Shown: positions 49,722-60,010, counted from the first letter of the stretch. The stretch is 64,000 nucleotides of DNA from Bolinopsis microptera (GCF_026151205.1 NC_087080.1:1001812-1065811); one strand, 5' to 3'. Program-made: numbers and translations. The notes: a model not told the origin generated them from the sequence alone.

Positions 49722-50632
49722 TAATTAGTATAATTAATAATTAGTGCTTTAGTGTACATGATTTTCCTTTATGCAGACTTATAGAACGGCTGCACGACTT
49801 ATAACAGACCCCTATTATTAGGGGTCCCACGGTTATCAGATCATGTCACCAATTAGTTATGTGATCCATCAGTAAAATTTAATTTACCTAGAAACCTTAA
49901 CTTGTTAAACTTAAATACCTTACGAGACATATTTAGAAGGTACGGAAGCCGGTGGTTTTCCGAAAAAAACACCATATTTTCAGACTACCAAAATGTAGGT
50001 CAACATCATTAATCATTATGTTCCTCAATTATTTTTCACGTATTTTCTTTAATTATGACTTTGTCGATTTACTATTAATATAGTAAGTTATAAATATGAT
50101 TCATGACGGTTGGACACGTTCCATTAGAAGTCAGCAAGCTCTGCTACTATTTCATTTGCCACGGCGGTGAAATTTCGGGAGTGGTGGAGGATAACAACAC
50201 CGGCGGTGTCCCACAATTCCGTCTAGAGGATTGGAAGTCAAGTTAAAACTAACTTTCAAAGGTGCCGGAGGAACTGTTTATAAGATAAACCAGCTTGTAA
50301 GCTTGTTAGAGGTGCGCTACACCTGGGACTACGCCGGAGAGAGAAAACTTCCCTGAACCAGTAGATCAAGAAGAAATTGACTTGTAATTTTTCAAATTTC
50401 ATATTTACTTTATTGATTTTCTCAAATATTGGGTTTTATTTTTGTAAAATGAAGAAACGAAAAAAATCCCAAAGTAAAATGATTTAATTTGGGATACGAA
50501 ATGCGGTGGTTTTCGGCAGAAAATCCCATATTTTCGTTCCCAAATCATTTAGGTCACCGGAATTATGTCGAATATAAATATGTCTGTTGAGTCTTGACAC
50601 CATTTTAGGGTTATACGGGTTCCTGCTAGTGT
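49722..50632. other. Remainder of insertion that splits the LINE
   Basis: It contains a GGTGGTTTTC(C/G)G segment at 49950 and 50508, each followed by CATATTTTC, which suggests an internal repeat. The last 50 bp copy the inner part of the palindrome arm. No coding capacity seen. Confidence 0.55.
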
Positions 50633-51199
50633 TACCCAAAGCAAGGAGCACGCAATCTTTGGTATTCAGTGTGTTCAAAACTCGCGACAAGACCGTTATG
50701 ACTACTCTCTACAAGTCACTAGTAAGAAGCTTACTAGAGTATTGCTGCCCACTCTGGAGCCCTACCAAGGTGACTGAAATACAGCTGATAGAGGGGGTGC
50801 AAAGAACTTTCACCAGTCGTATTGGCGGTCTTCAGCATCTCAACTATTGGGAAAGACTCGTACAGCTTAAATTGATGCCTCTACAGCGCAGACGGGAGAG
50901 GTATATCATCCTGATGATGTGGAAGATTCTCCATAAGGCATAATGTGGTACCAAACTGCTGTGATATCAAGACCCCAAGACACGGTGATGTAGCTGTCAT
51001 ACCCTCATTGTCAAAATCAAGTTCCTTACGCAACCAGTCACTATACGACAGGTCTTTTGCAGTTCAAGATCCGAAGCTTTGGAACAAGGTTCCTCACACA
51101 GTAAAGGCTGATGCATCCTTTGACATGTTTAAGTGCAGTTTGTCGAACTTTCTTGCTTTGATACCGGACAACCCTCCGGCTTCTAATACTTTCTAATAC
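50633..51199 (+). pseudogene. Same LINE, 3' end of reverse transcriptase ORF
   Basis: Encodes FKTRDKTVMTTLYKSLVRSL, LEYCCPLWSP, LQHLNYWERL and, after one stop/frame break at 50941, YDRSFAVQDPKLWNKVPH with FLALIPDNP near the end. This is the usual C-terminal thumb region of CR1/Jockey-type elements. It continues the fragment that ended at 48307. Confidence 0.88.
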
Positions 51200-52006
51200 C
51201 TTGGCTTCTAAATTGATACATACCTAAGATTTCATATCTATAAGTAATACCTAAGATTACCTAAAATTCTAACCAGCGTTAAACTCTGAAGTGGTCATTA
51301 AAAGATCGTTCAAATGACCACGTACAAAAATATAATGGTAACAAAAAAGCATGGCATAATATTTAAAAATAACTGATGATAACTTCGTAATCATATCTTT
51401 TTTGTACAATTAGGGCCATTTTGGTTCATGAAGTGTTTATTATAGCGCTCTCATGAGTAAATTTCCACTCAAAAATTAGGTAGATGATCTTCAAAACATA
51501 ATATTGCTCTCAAATTGGAGAAGCGGGACGTGGTTTTTAATTACCATACAGCATTTTAAGATAACACTTCGGATTAAATTACTGACCGTTTTCCAATCGG
51601 TAAACTTAATGGCTTTGAATTATTAAATTGTTAGTTATTGAATTATTAAATGAATAGATCATTACGGTGAACGGTTATTGAATTACTATTCTCACTATAA
51701 TCATAATTATAAATATTATGATTAAATGGTAAATATGATAATTGTAAATATAAATATTGATTCGTGAACATAATCTTCAGAACATGTCACTCCAATCAAC
51801 AAATTCCTTTTCTCGAAGCATAATATATAAATTACTAGACTGTAAGACTGGCGTAGACTGTTAACTGTTCATAATATATAGCTGGAATAAGCTGATCCGC
51901 TCCAGTGTTTTAAAACTCACTACTCGTGTCTGCCGTTTTTAATTTTAAACAAAATCCCCTGACCACATTAATTTGGTCGAAGCCAAACCGGTCACTTGCA
52001 ATGATT
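51200..52006. other. Intergenic AT-rich DNA
   Basis: A microduplication of TTATTGAATTATTAAAT and ATAAATAT-type words lies at 51615-51770. No gene or clear element. Confidence 0.6.
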
Positions 52007-52112
52007 ATGAAGTCACATGTAATGAAGTCACGTGTAATAAAGTCACGTGTCATGAAGTCACGTGCAGTGAAGTCACGTGTTATGAAGTCACGTGCAATGA
52101 AGTCACGTGTTA
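52007..52112 (+). promoter_or_regulatory. Array of CACGTG E-boxes, 15-bp period, upstream of secreted protein gene
   Basis: Seven 15-bp units of (A/T)GAAGTCACGTG(T/C). Six contain perfect CACGTG (52029, 52044, 52059, 52074, 52089, 52104) and the first has CACATG at 52014. The array ends 154 bp before the ATG at 52266. CACGTG is the core site of bHLH-ZIP factors such as MITF/TFE, USF and MYC; that this array acts as promoter is inferred from position. Confidence 0.6.
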
Positions 52113-52265
52113 TGATAGGAGTCCGTGGTAATTTTGGTAATTCTGGTAATTCTCCTCATCCTAATTAGAGGTCGTGCCGTCGTGAGTGGTAGTATACTCG
52201 TCAGTTCTCAAGTGTAAGGTGTTCACAAGTAGATTCAGTCTGATTGTTTGGTTGCTTGCGAAGAG

Positions 52266-52332
52266 ATGAAGTTTGTGTTGGTGCTTGGTTTAGCTTTCTG
52301 TTGCAGTGTTGTGGGGGCTAATGTTTTAAATG
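52266..52332 (+). CDS. Secreted protein exon 1: signal peptide
   Basis: ATG AAG ... encodes MKFVLVLGLAFCCSVVGANV; hydrophobic core then small residues (VVGA) as likely cleavage site. Donor AATG|GTAAGA, phase 1. This ATG is the first after the E-box array and is in frame with the signal peptide. Confidence 0.8.
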
Positions 52333-53938
52333 GTAAGACTTTCATTAATCAGCTTATCTTAGTTCTAGTTCTACATTTCTGATCAAACTACTCTGAATTA
52401 CTTCGGGTTATTGAGTCTATATCGGAAATATTAATTAGTGGTTTCAGTGTTTACAATCATTATTTTTGTTAATTATTGAAGAAGCATATCTTTTGATACC
52501 TTGATGTTGATGAGCTGAATAGAATAGCAAAATACCCAGAAAACCTTACTCATGGCCAGGGCCTAACTTCAAAAGTAAAAGAGATAGCGACCACCTCTAG
52601 TAACACCGCAAGCCAGTAAGAGATAGCGACCACCTCTAGTAACACCGCAAGCCAGTAAGAGATAGCGACCACCTCTAGTAACACCGCCAGCCAGTAAAAG
52701 AGATAGCGACCACCTCTAGTAACACCTCTAGTAACACCGCCAGCCAGTAAGAGATAGCGACCACCTCTAGTAACACCGCCAGCCAGTAAAAGAGATAGCG
52801 ACCACCTCTAGTAACACCTCTAGTAACACCGCCAGTCAGTAAAAGAGATAGCGACCACCTCTAGTAACACCGCCGGCCAGTAAAAGAGATAGCGACCACC
52901 TCTAGTAACACCGCCAGCCAGTAAGAGATAACGACCACCTCTAGTAACACCGCCAGCCAGTAAGAGATAGCGACCACCTCTAGTAACACCGCCAGCCAGT
53001 AAGAGATAGCGACCACCTCTAGTAACACCGCCAGCCAGTAAAAGAGATAGCGACCACCTCTAGTAACACCTCTAGTAACACCGCCGGCCAGTAAAAGAGA
53101 TAGCGACCACCTCTAGTAACACCGCCGGCCAGTAAGAGATAGCGACCACCTCTAGTAACACCGCCGGCCAGTAAAAGAGATAGCGACCACCTCTAGTAAC
53201 ACCGCCAGTAAGTAAGTTTTGCTGGTAGACATCCTCTAAATTTCTGCATTCTCAGTTAACAAATCGAAGAGATGGGTGAGAAACAACGAGCCGTACAAAG
53301 TAGAGCCAGGGCTGGAAGTTGGGGATGAACTAGAGGGCATGTTTATAGGGAACCCACACTACTACATTTCATTTACTGACGGGGCACAGGGTCGCACCAT
53401 CCTCGAAATCCGGTACTAACCTTGTTGTATTCAGTATCATTGTTTTTAATTTCAGATTATTGTTCATTACCACGTGTCAAATTAAAGATTGAATATGTTA
53501 CTTATAAATGTTTCGAAAGTTTATAAAACATGTGATAATCGTCTTCAGCTGAATGTGTTAGTGTCCCCATTAATAACCGACCATAATTCAGCACTATCAT
53601 GCATAGTATATAGCAGTATAGCAGTATAGCCATAGGGGCAGTATCCGATCCGAGTAGCCCGACATGTGTTTCCGAACAAGTGTTTCTAAACAGGTGTTTT
53701 CGAACAGGGTTAGGGTTAGAATAAGGGTAAGGGTTAGAGTTCGCCTTAACCCTAACCCTAACCCTAACCCTAACCCTAACCCTAACCCTAACCCTAACCC
53801 TAACCCTAACCCTAACCCTAACCCTAACCCTAACCCTAACCCTAACCCTAACCCTAACCCCTAACCCTAACCCTAACCCTAACCCTAACCCTAACCCTAA
53901 CCCTAACCCTAACCCTAACCCTAACCCTAACCCTAACC

Positions 53939-53979
<41 letters not shown>

Positions 53980-54069
53980 CCCTAACCCTAACCCTAACGT
54001 ACCCTAACCCTAACCCTAACCCTAACCCTAACCCTAACCCTAACCCAAACCCTAACCCTAACCCTAACC

Positions 54070-54110
<41 letters not shown>

Positions 54111-55908
54111 CCCTAACCCTAACCCTAACCCTAACCCCTAACCCTTACCCTAACCCTAACCCTAACCCTAACCCTAACCCTAACCCTAACCCTAACCCTA
54201 ACCCTAACCCTAACCCTAACCCTAACCCTAACCCTAACCCTAACCCTAACCCTAACCCTTACCCTAACCCTAACCCTAACCCTAACCCTAACCCTAACCC
54301 TAACCCTAACCCTAACCCTAACCCTAACCCTAACCCTAACCCTAACCCTAACCCTAACCCTAAAACACCTGTTCGCGAACACAATATGTACTCGGGCTAC
54401 TTGGATATACAAGTACCTTTATACTACCTGTATAATAATACTAGTACTTAATTTGATACTTAATTTACAGTTATTCTCGTTGTTTCATCGATGATTGAGC
54501 TCCAATCAAAATGTCCCCATTAATAAACAATACGATTACAAGCGTAAAGCTCGTTTAACCTTAATACCAGAATTCAGCACTATTAGTAGCATATATAGGT
54601 ACATTATAAGTGTTTTGATACTCAATTTACAGTTGTTGTTTCACTGATGGTTGAGCTCCAATCAACAAACAATATTGTCCACCAGGATTGGACAAGCGAG
54701 CACCTCTATCCAGCACACGTCAGGCTGTGAGGGGTACGGACCTAGTTTTAAAATATTCCGAGACGCTGTTACTACTAACGAGTTCCAGGTATAACTTAAA
54801 CTAATTACAAATCCATTACATTTATTAAGGAAACGTTGTAACAGAGTCGACATGGTGCCATGGGGTGGCAAGTCCCCATTCATCGTAGTCCAGTAGTTTC
54901 ATTGCGTCCTAATATACTCCTTCATAATATTAAACATTGCGTCTAGTAGTAGTTTCGCTGCATCGTAATTCCTTATTATACGAAACTACAGTTATCATCC
55001 AATGTTATTATTGATCGAATAGGTTGTTTTAATTTGATTTCCGAGCTCTTGGTTGAACACGGTGTGATGAATTGCGGTTTGTGAAGAAAACCCCAACCTC
55101 TCAGGGCTCACTTGAGTCTTAATATCGTGCTTGTCAAGTTTTATCACAATTCATCTCCTCATTTATAATTTTAACCGCAGCATGCCTCACCCTCAACGCA
55201 AATAGCACACAAACTCCATTATCAAATTTGTGGTACTCCCAATCTCCCATGTTTGTGGTACTCGGACTCCTCCCATGCACCACTCCCACTTACAAAGTAG
55301 TAAAGTGATAGTTGTCATGGTAACTAGTGTAGTTGTCATGGTAACTAGTGTAGTTGTCATGGTAACTCCCACTTGCAAACTGGTAAAGTGGTATCAGCCC
55401 CTGATCACGATATAAAAACTCCCTTACCACAGCTAATGTATGAAACAAATTATTTAAACCCGACACGATTTACAGATCAGCGGGAAAGTCTATTTCTAGT
55501 CATTTAGGTGTGACGTCACACCACGTGTTATGCCGTCACACCACGTGGTGTGACGTCATAACACGTGGTTTGACGTCATAACACGTGGTGTGACGTCATA
55601 ACACGTGTTATGACGTCATACCACGCGTTAAAAGCGGGAAAGTATATTTCTAGTAATTTTTGTTCTGTTTCAATTTCATTATGATTAGATATCTAATTTT
55701 ATCCAATCAGACAATAACTGTTCTACAGAGAATCACAGTGAAGCTGAAGAAGGACGGCCTGGTTTTCAGTCTGGACGACAGAAACGACCAGGTGCTCAAG
55801 CTGAAGGGCTGCAGTTTTCCCTGGCAAAGTGTCAAGTTCATCGAGTTTGGGGGAGACTGCAAAAAGACCTACGGCAACTGGAGGAATTTCCTCATAGATC
55901 GGGATTAG
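52266..55908 (+). CDS. Small secreted galectin-like beta-sandwich protein (gene, 4 exons)
   Basis: Four exons join in phase to about 168 residues. MKFVLVLGLAFCCSVVGA is a clear signal peptide. The mature part reads EPGLEVGDELEGMF, HYYISFTDG, TILEIRIG, FKIFRDAVTTNEFQRITVKL and VKFIEFGGD: a run of beta strands with the order and spacing of a galectin carbohydrate domain. The canonical galectin sugar-binding residues (H-N-R, W-x-x-E) are not visible, so sugar binding is doubtful. The alternative is a farnesoic-acid methyltransferase-type (Methyltransf_FA) beta domain, which has a similar EIVIGG pattern. Two cysteines late in the sequence could pair. It acts outside the cell if secreted. Confidence 0.72.
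52549..53213 (+). repeat. 39-bp minisatellite in intron 1, about 16 units
   Basis: Unit AGAGATAGCGACCACCTCTA plus GTAACACCGCCAGCCAGTAA, with some units holding a second CTCTAGTAACAC. The upstream edge (CCAGGGCCTAACTTCAAAAG plus TAAAAGAGATAGCGACC) is an inverted copy of the repeat at 12168-12215, so the array began at one end of a dispersed repeat. It ends about 40 bp before the exon 2 acceptor. Confidence 0.93.
53256..53412 (+). CDS. Secreted protein exon 2
   Basis: Acceptor TTCTCAG|TT, donor ATCCG|GTACTA, phase 1 to 2. It encodes VNKSKRWVRNNEPYKVEPGL, EVGDELEGMFIGNPHYYISF and TDGAQGRTILEI(R). Confidence 0.8.
53707..54362 (+). repeat. Interstitial telomere-type array, TTAGGG facing CCCTAA
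   Basis: A short degenerate TTAGGG tract (53707-53736) is followed by about 103 CCCTAA units (53746-54362) with a few slips. The flanks are related in inverted orientation: AAACAGGTGTTTT at 53688 and AAAACACCTGTT at 54363. It lies inside intron 2 of the secreted protein gene. Confidence 0.95.
54686..54788 (+). CDS. Secreted protein exon 3
   Basis: Acceptor TTGTCCACCAG|G, donor TTCCAG|GTATAA, phase 2 to 0. It encodes IGQASTSIQHTSGCEGYGPS then FKIFRDAVTTNEFQ. It was chosen because only this frame keeps both phases open. Confidence 0.7.
54900..54943 (-). mobile_element. Micro-insertion (26 bp), reverse orientation, 9-bp TSD
   Basis: CATTGCGTC occurs at 54900-54908 and 54935-54943. The filler, read on the minus strand, contains AATATTATGAAGGAGTAT, sharing TATGAAGGAG with the fillers at 30189, 35958 and 38547. 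Confidence 0.6.
55511..55630 (+). promoter_or_regulatory. Alternating CRE (TGACGTCA) and E-box (CACGTG) palindromes, centres exactly 10 bp apart
   Basis: Twelve consecutive 10-bp blocks alternate TGACGTCA(C/T)A and (C/A)CACGTG(T/G)T(A/G)-type sites. Perfect CREs start at 55511, 55551, 55571, 55591 and 55611 (55531 is TGCCGTCA). Perfect E-boxes start at 55522, 55542, 55562, 55582 and 55602; the last block has CACGCG. TGACGTCA is the CREB/ATF bZIP site. It lies in intron 3, about 100 bp before the last exon. Function is not shown; a palindromic minisatellite with no function is possible. Confidence 0.7.
55729..55908 (+). CDS. Secreted protein exon 4 (terminal)
   Basis: Acceptor TTCTACAG|AGA, 59 codons and TAG: RITVKLKKDGLVFSLDDRND, then FPWQSVKFIEFGGDCKKTYG and NWRNFLIDRD. 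The V-F-S-L-D and V-K-F-I-E-F-G-G-D strands match the last strands of a galectin-type sandwich. Confidence 0.82.
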   Translation, partial: RITVKLKKDGLVFSLDDRNDQVLKLKGCSFPWQSVKFIEFGGDCKKTYGNWRNFLIDRD

Positions 55909-55933
55909 ATTATGATTCCTATTAGATCGGGAA

Positions 55934-56053
55934 TTGTCATACGTTGTATGACCCGCCGCACACGAGTGCGCGGCTACCCCTGTATCGTAGAAACTCTGCA
56001 GCCACAGGGGTACACTATAGTGAAGCGACAGTGGGGGTCACCACGTGATACAA
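55934..56053 (-). mobile_element. hAT-like MITE, copy 2 (120 bp), in the 3' UTR
   Basis: The reverse complement of the element at 13607, starting TTGTCATACG and ending GTGATACAA on the + strand. Flanks ATCGGGAA (55926-55933) and ATCGGGGA (56054-56061) are an 8-bp duplication with one mismatch. It starts 25 bp after the stop codon, before AATAAA at 56130-56135. Confidence 0.85.
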
Positions 56054-56129
56054 ATCGGGGACTGGGAGAGCGCTTTAATTTAGGTGACGTTTTGAACTGA
56101 TAACGCAAACCATTAAATATATATGGTAT

Positions 56130-56135
56130 AATAAA
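56130..56135 (+). terminator. Polyadenylation signal AATAAA
   Basis: First AATAAA after the secreted protein stop codon (222 bp downstream). If used, the MITE copy is transcribed in the 3' UTR. Confidence 0.5.
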
Positions 56136-56523
56136 CTGGTTAGTATTTCTAGAATTCCTTTTGTAGTTTTCTTTTTTAGATTTATTACTTTTTGTGGCCT
56201 AATTTCGATTAGTAATATTTTAGAATATCTCTTTGACTTTATTACTATCAACAGTACTTATGAAATATATATATTTCATCTAATTTATTTTTAAATTTTG
56301 TTTTTGATTCATCTAGTGACACCAAACAATGTTTATAGCAGTCGGTCCAAACTTTACTGGGCGGCGCTCAGCCTGTCATTCCGCCGAATTATGAACATAA
56401 TAGCCTGGGGTCCCCAGGTAATCCAAACTCTGAAAACAAAACCAGTTGAAACGATCAATATTGTTTCAAGTTTTAGTTTTCACGGTCGAGATGTTAATAT
56501 AATTATAAGTTGTCAGAAACATA

Positions 56524-56662
56524 CAGGGTGGCCCAAAAGTGACTACCCACACGCAACCTTTTAATAACTCACGTAATTCGATTTCCTGAAAGTTCCGTAA
56601 GCCACGCCCAATTACAGTGGGCGTGGCGTGACACTCCCTCCTTTTCACTATTGAAAATGAAT
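56524..56662 (+). mobile_element. Mariner-type MITE end (partial)
   Basis: CAGGGTGGCCCAAAAGTGAC preceded by TA, related to the ends of 48951-49719. The matching right end was not found; a GCCACGCCCA hairpin follows at about 56600-56630. It abuts the truncated start of the next LINE. Confidence 0.6.
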
Positions 56663-56982
56663 ACAACCCGGACCCCATAAATCAAATTGGCTTCGCTAAA
56701 GGAGCTAAAACATATGACCACATACTCACACTCAACACCATTACGTCAAAATACAAAAAGCTCAAGGTTCCCGTCTATGCTGTTTTTGTGGACTTCCGGA
56801 AAGCCTTCGACTCTGTTTATTTGCCTTGAAGCTCTTTTCTTAAAATTAGCTAAACTAGGTATCACTGGCAAAACATTTAATGTTCTTAAACATATGTATA
56901 AAATTACACTGGCCAGATAAAACTATCTGAATTTGTCAGCGAAAAATTTGATATCAATAAAGGAACTGAACAGGGTCATCCA
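56663..56982 (+). pseudogene. Dead LINE 2, reverse transcriptase N-terminal part
   Basis: NPDPINQIGFAKGAKTYDHI, YAVFVDFRKAFDSV, LAKLGITGKTFNVLKHMYK and, after frame breaks, KGTEQGHP. The D in VDFRKAFDSV is the first catalytic aspartate. It is interrupted directly before the conserved LSP motif and resumes at 58086. Confidence 0.87.
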
Positions 56983-58085
56983 GAGAAATGTACAGTCTGA
57001 ACCTCAAGCACAAAGACAGCCTTCGTGATGAAGATGGAAAGTAGTCCTTCAGCTCTCTTCTGCTTTTCTCGTTCTTTCTTTCCTTCCTTCTCCTTCTGCT
57101 TTGGATCTGTGACGGATGCTATGAGCGACTCTTGGGACTTTCCGTCCCTACATGGGCTTCCGGCCGTGCGTCCATGTAGGAACTATGGGGCCTTCAGAGT
57201 GATAGGGTTACAATGTTTGTTAGTACAGCAATGGATCGCTCCATTGGCCCGACCTCCGAGACGGGGTATCCGAGAGGTCCCTGGTCGTGACCAGCTCTGC
57301 ACAAAAAGGTGTATTCTGGCGCCTGAAATCTTGGACCGTAGTCTGCGTACGGGGTAGACTGCCACGGACGATTATGTTACACGGGCCGCTCACTGCATTC
57401 TGATTTTAGCCAGACCTCAGCAGGTGGTTTGTCTCCACTCTTAGTCTTGTTTCTTTTTTCTTGTCCCCCTGCATCCTTTCCTTCTCCTTTGCTTCCCCCT
57501 CTTTTAGTCTTCATTTTCAGCATCAGCCTTATCAGTCTCATCAGTTTTAGTCTTCAGAGCCACTTGCTCCTACGACCGTACCTTACTGGCTCACTGCATT
57601 TGGCCCAAACGGCATTTTAATTTTCCTTTTTTTAACTTGCTTACTGTGCATTTCACTTTTTTGCCCTAGCGACTAGCGCGCGTTCGTGTTCCCGAGCCTG
57701 CCCCCTTATTCTCTCAGAACACCTCGGGTATAGTACACTTGTTCGTCCAAGTACCTAGTGGTCGACACTTTGACAGTCATCACACTGTTTTGGATTATGG
57801 CACAGTGGACATGAAAACTTTTTCTTATCAGTCATTATCATGTCACCCATCACAACATTTTGAACTTCGATAGTACCTCACATGAATTTATCGACAGTTA
57901 ACTCTCTTTCACTACGACATTCTTAACTTTGTCACACAGTATCACATTTTCATTAGACACCTACATTTTGAGAATCATTTAATTTTCGAATGGAATTTTA
58001 CCGAATTAAAACCTAGTGTGTGTGTTTGAGCGATTTGTACAACATTTCTGTAATGTTTCAAATTATATTCAAATGTTATAATGTT
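56983..58085. mobile_element. 1.1-kb insertion nested in LINE 2
   Basis: Splits the reverse transcriptase between GTEQGHP and LSPDLF; CCA is present at both junctions (56980-56982 and 58086-58088), a possible 3-bp duplication. The interior has a pyrimidine-rich stretch (57430-57640) and TCCCTACATGGGCTTCCGGC near 57145 with CATGTAGG(A) repeated inversely near 57172. No gene recognised. Confidence 0.6.
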
Positions 58086-59632
58086 CCACTTTCCCCTGAT
58101 CTTTTTAAGATATACATCAGAGATATTTCCCCTCGACTAGAATATGATAACTGTCCGAAACTAATGAACCAACTTATCAGTCACTTACTATGGGCAGATG
58201 ATCTGATACTCTTGGCACTGGACCCCAAAACCCTCCAATTTCTGCTTGGAATGGGGCGTCGAAATTAATGCAGATAAAACTAAACTCATGAAATTTAATT
58301 CCTGTTTTGATAATTATCAGCCGGTTCCCCTCAAAATTGGTAATCACTTGTTAGAAGAAGTCGAGTCATACACTCATACTGTTATCTAGGAATCGAAATA
58401 CACAAATCCGGCACATTCACAAATGCCCGAGCTGAGCTCAAAAAGAAAGCCATGCGTGCACTTTATGCCGTGAAAAGTTCAGTAAAGAAATCCAAATTAT
58501 CATTCCGCTCTCTAACAACACTCTTTGATGGTCTTATTAAACCTATCGTTCTTTACGCAGCGCCTATTTACACACCTAATATGACTATCATAAAACACAT
58601 TACAAAACAAGTCGATCTCAATATGGATCCCGACACAAAAAAAATTTCAAACTAGTATCCTCAAGAAAATTAACCTTCTGAACAGCGAAAAAGTTCACCT
58701 TCACTTTCTTAAATGGTCACTGGGTGTAAATCGTAAAACCAGCAACGCAGGCGTCTGGGGTGAGTCAAGCCGCTACCCATGATTAATCTATGAATGTATT
58801 AACCTCACTCTCAAATATAGCCGACGCTTGAAAAATCTCAAAGATAACTCCCTTGTCTCCTTAGCTTTCAAAGAACAGATGAACATGAAATTGGACTGGT
58901 ACAGGGGTTTGGAGCCTGTCCTCGCGCTAGACCCATGTTTCTCTACCGATCATGTCACAGCCTACCGCACACTCAAAAACAATCACTCCAAGTTAATTTT
59001 CGAAAGAAACCCGAGTATCGCAAAACCACTAAAAGAGGACTTTCTTATTCACAACGGTTTCAAGAAACGAATTCCTCCGCAATCAACACAACCCATCGGG
59101 AGTAAAATATTCACACCACACTACTAAAACTTTGAAATGTAGTTTTAGAATTAGAGAATATTGGGGGTCCTGTATCAACACTTCTCGGAAATTAGAATTC
59201 TATCGTGACCTAAAATCCAAATTTAACAAAGAGTATTACCTTAACCTAGACAGTGTCATTAAATATGCAGACCGTGCTAATATCACAAGACTGCGGATCA
59301 GTGCACATCGACTCGAAATTGAACTTGGCCAATATAATCAAACTCCTCGCGATGAGCGAATATGCTCCTGGTGCAATATAGTCTTAGGTTCTGTTATTAT
59401 TGAGAATGAAGATCACTTCCTTAACCATTGTGATCTTAACGCTGCATCGAGGCGAAAAGTCCTAGACAAGATCCAGTCAATCATATCAAATCCAATTAAA
59501 CCATCTGCGACATCTTATTCTGTTTACACTGTCATCCCTAGAGCAAACGTCCTCAAATTCATCAGCAAAAACTGTGAAATCATTGAATTAATCGCGAACA
59601 AGTCAAGTCCACCTCACGAGAGTCGTTGCTAG
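58086..59632 (+). pseudogene. Dead LINE 2, reverse transcriptase C-terminal part and zinc-knuckle region
   Basis: Continues as PLSPDLFKIYIRDISPRLEY, HLLWADDLILLALD (intact catalytic ADD), INADKTKLMKFN, KKAMRALYAVKSSVKKSKLS, LFDGLIKPIVLYAAPIY and, further on, RLRISAHRLEIELGQYNQTP with RICSWCNIV...EDHFLNHC, the C-x2-C...H-x4-C end common in this LINE group. Several frameshifts and stops (for example at 58266, 58653, 59125) make it inactive. Confidence 0.88.
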
Positions 59633-59779
59633 ATTTGCCACTACGTGTTTTAACAACCGCAAGAAATTCGTCGACTCTCTGGCCAGTACATATGAACACT
59701 GAAAATCACTGTACCAGCGCTTTTGTTTCTTTACGCGCAACAACGGTATTACGTTGCTTAATACATAAGCTCTAAGACT

Positions 59780-60010
59780 AAACTGTCAACATGGAGTCTC
59801 ATGTTAATAAACAGAGTTTATCCTGATTTAATTGGCAGTACTGTACTTACCATTACATTCATTTTAGCATATACAGATTTTCTCATGACGTCTCTCAACT
59901 TATGTTATGCCAGGACCCAGAACTAACCGGAGTTATTTTAGAGTTGTGCCTCACCTTTGGCTTTAACTCCTGATTTTTGCAAATCTAGATTTACCGCGGA
60001 CGTTTTTCCC
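59780..60010 (+). repeat. LINE 2 3' region or adjacent dispersed repeat
   Basis: CATGGAGTCTCATGTTAATA, TTTATCCTGATTTAATTGG, TTAGCATATACAGATTTT and GAGTTGTGCCTCACCTTTGG with ACCGCGGACGTTTT are all found again, in the same order, within 61180-61920. It lies directly after the LINE 2 coding part, so it may be that element's 3' UTR. Confidence 0.6.

Noticed and set aside
53664..54412. NPNPNP and RVRVRV open frames
   Set aside because: Translation of the telomere-type repeat array.
57025..57357. 110-codon frame within the insertion in LINE 2
   Set aside because: An overlapping minus-strand frame is also open and no motif was recognised. Treated as non-coding insert.
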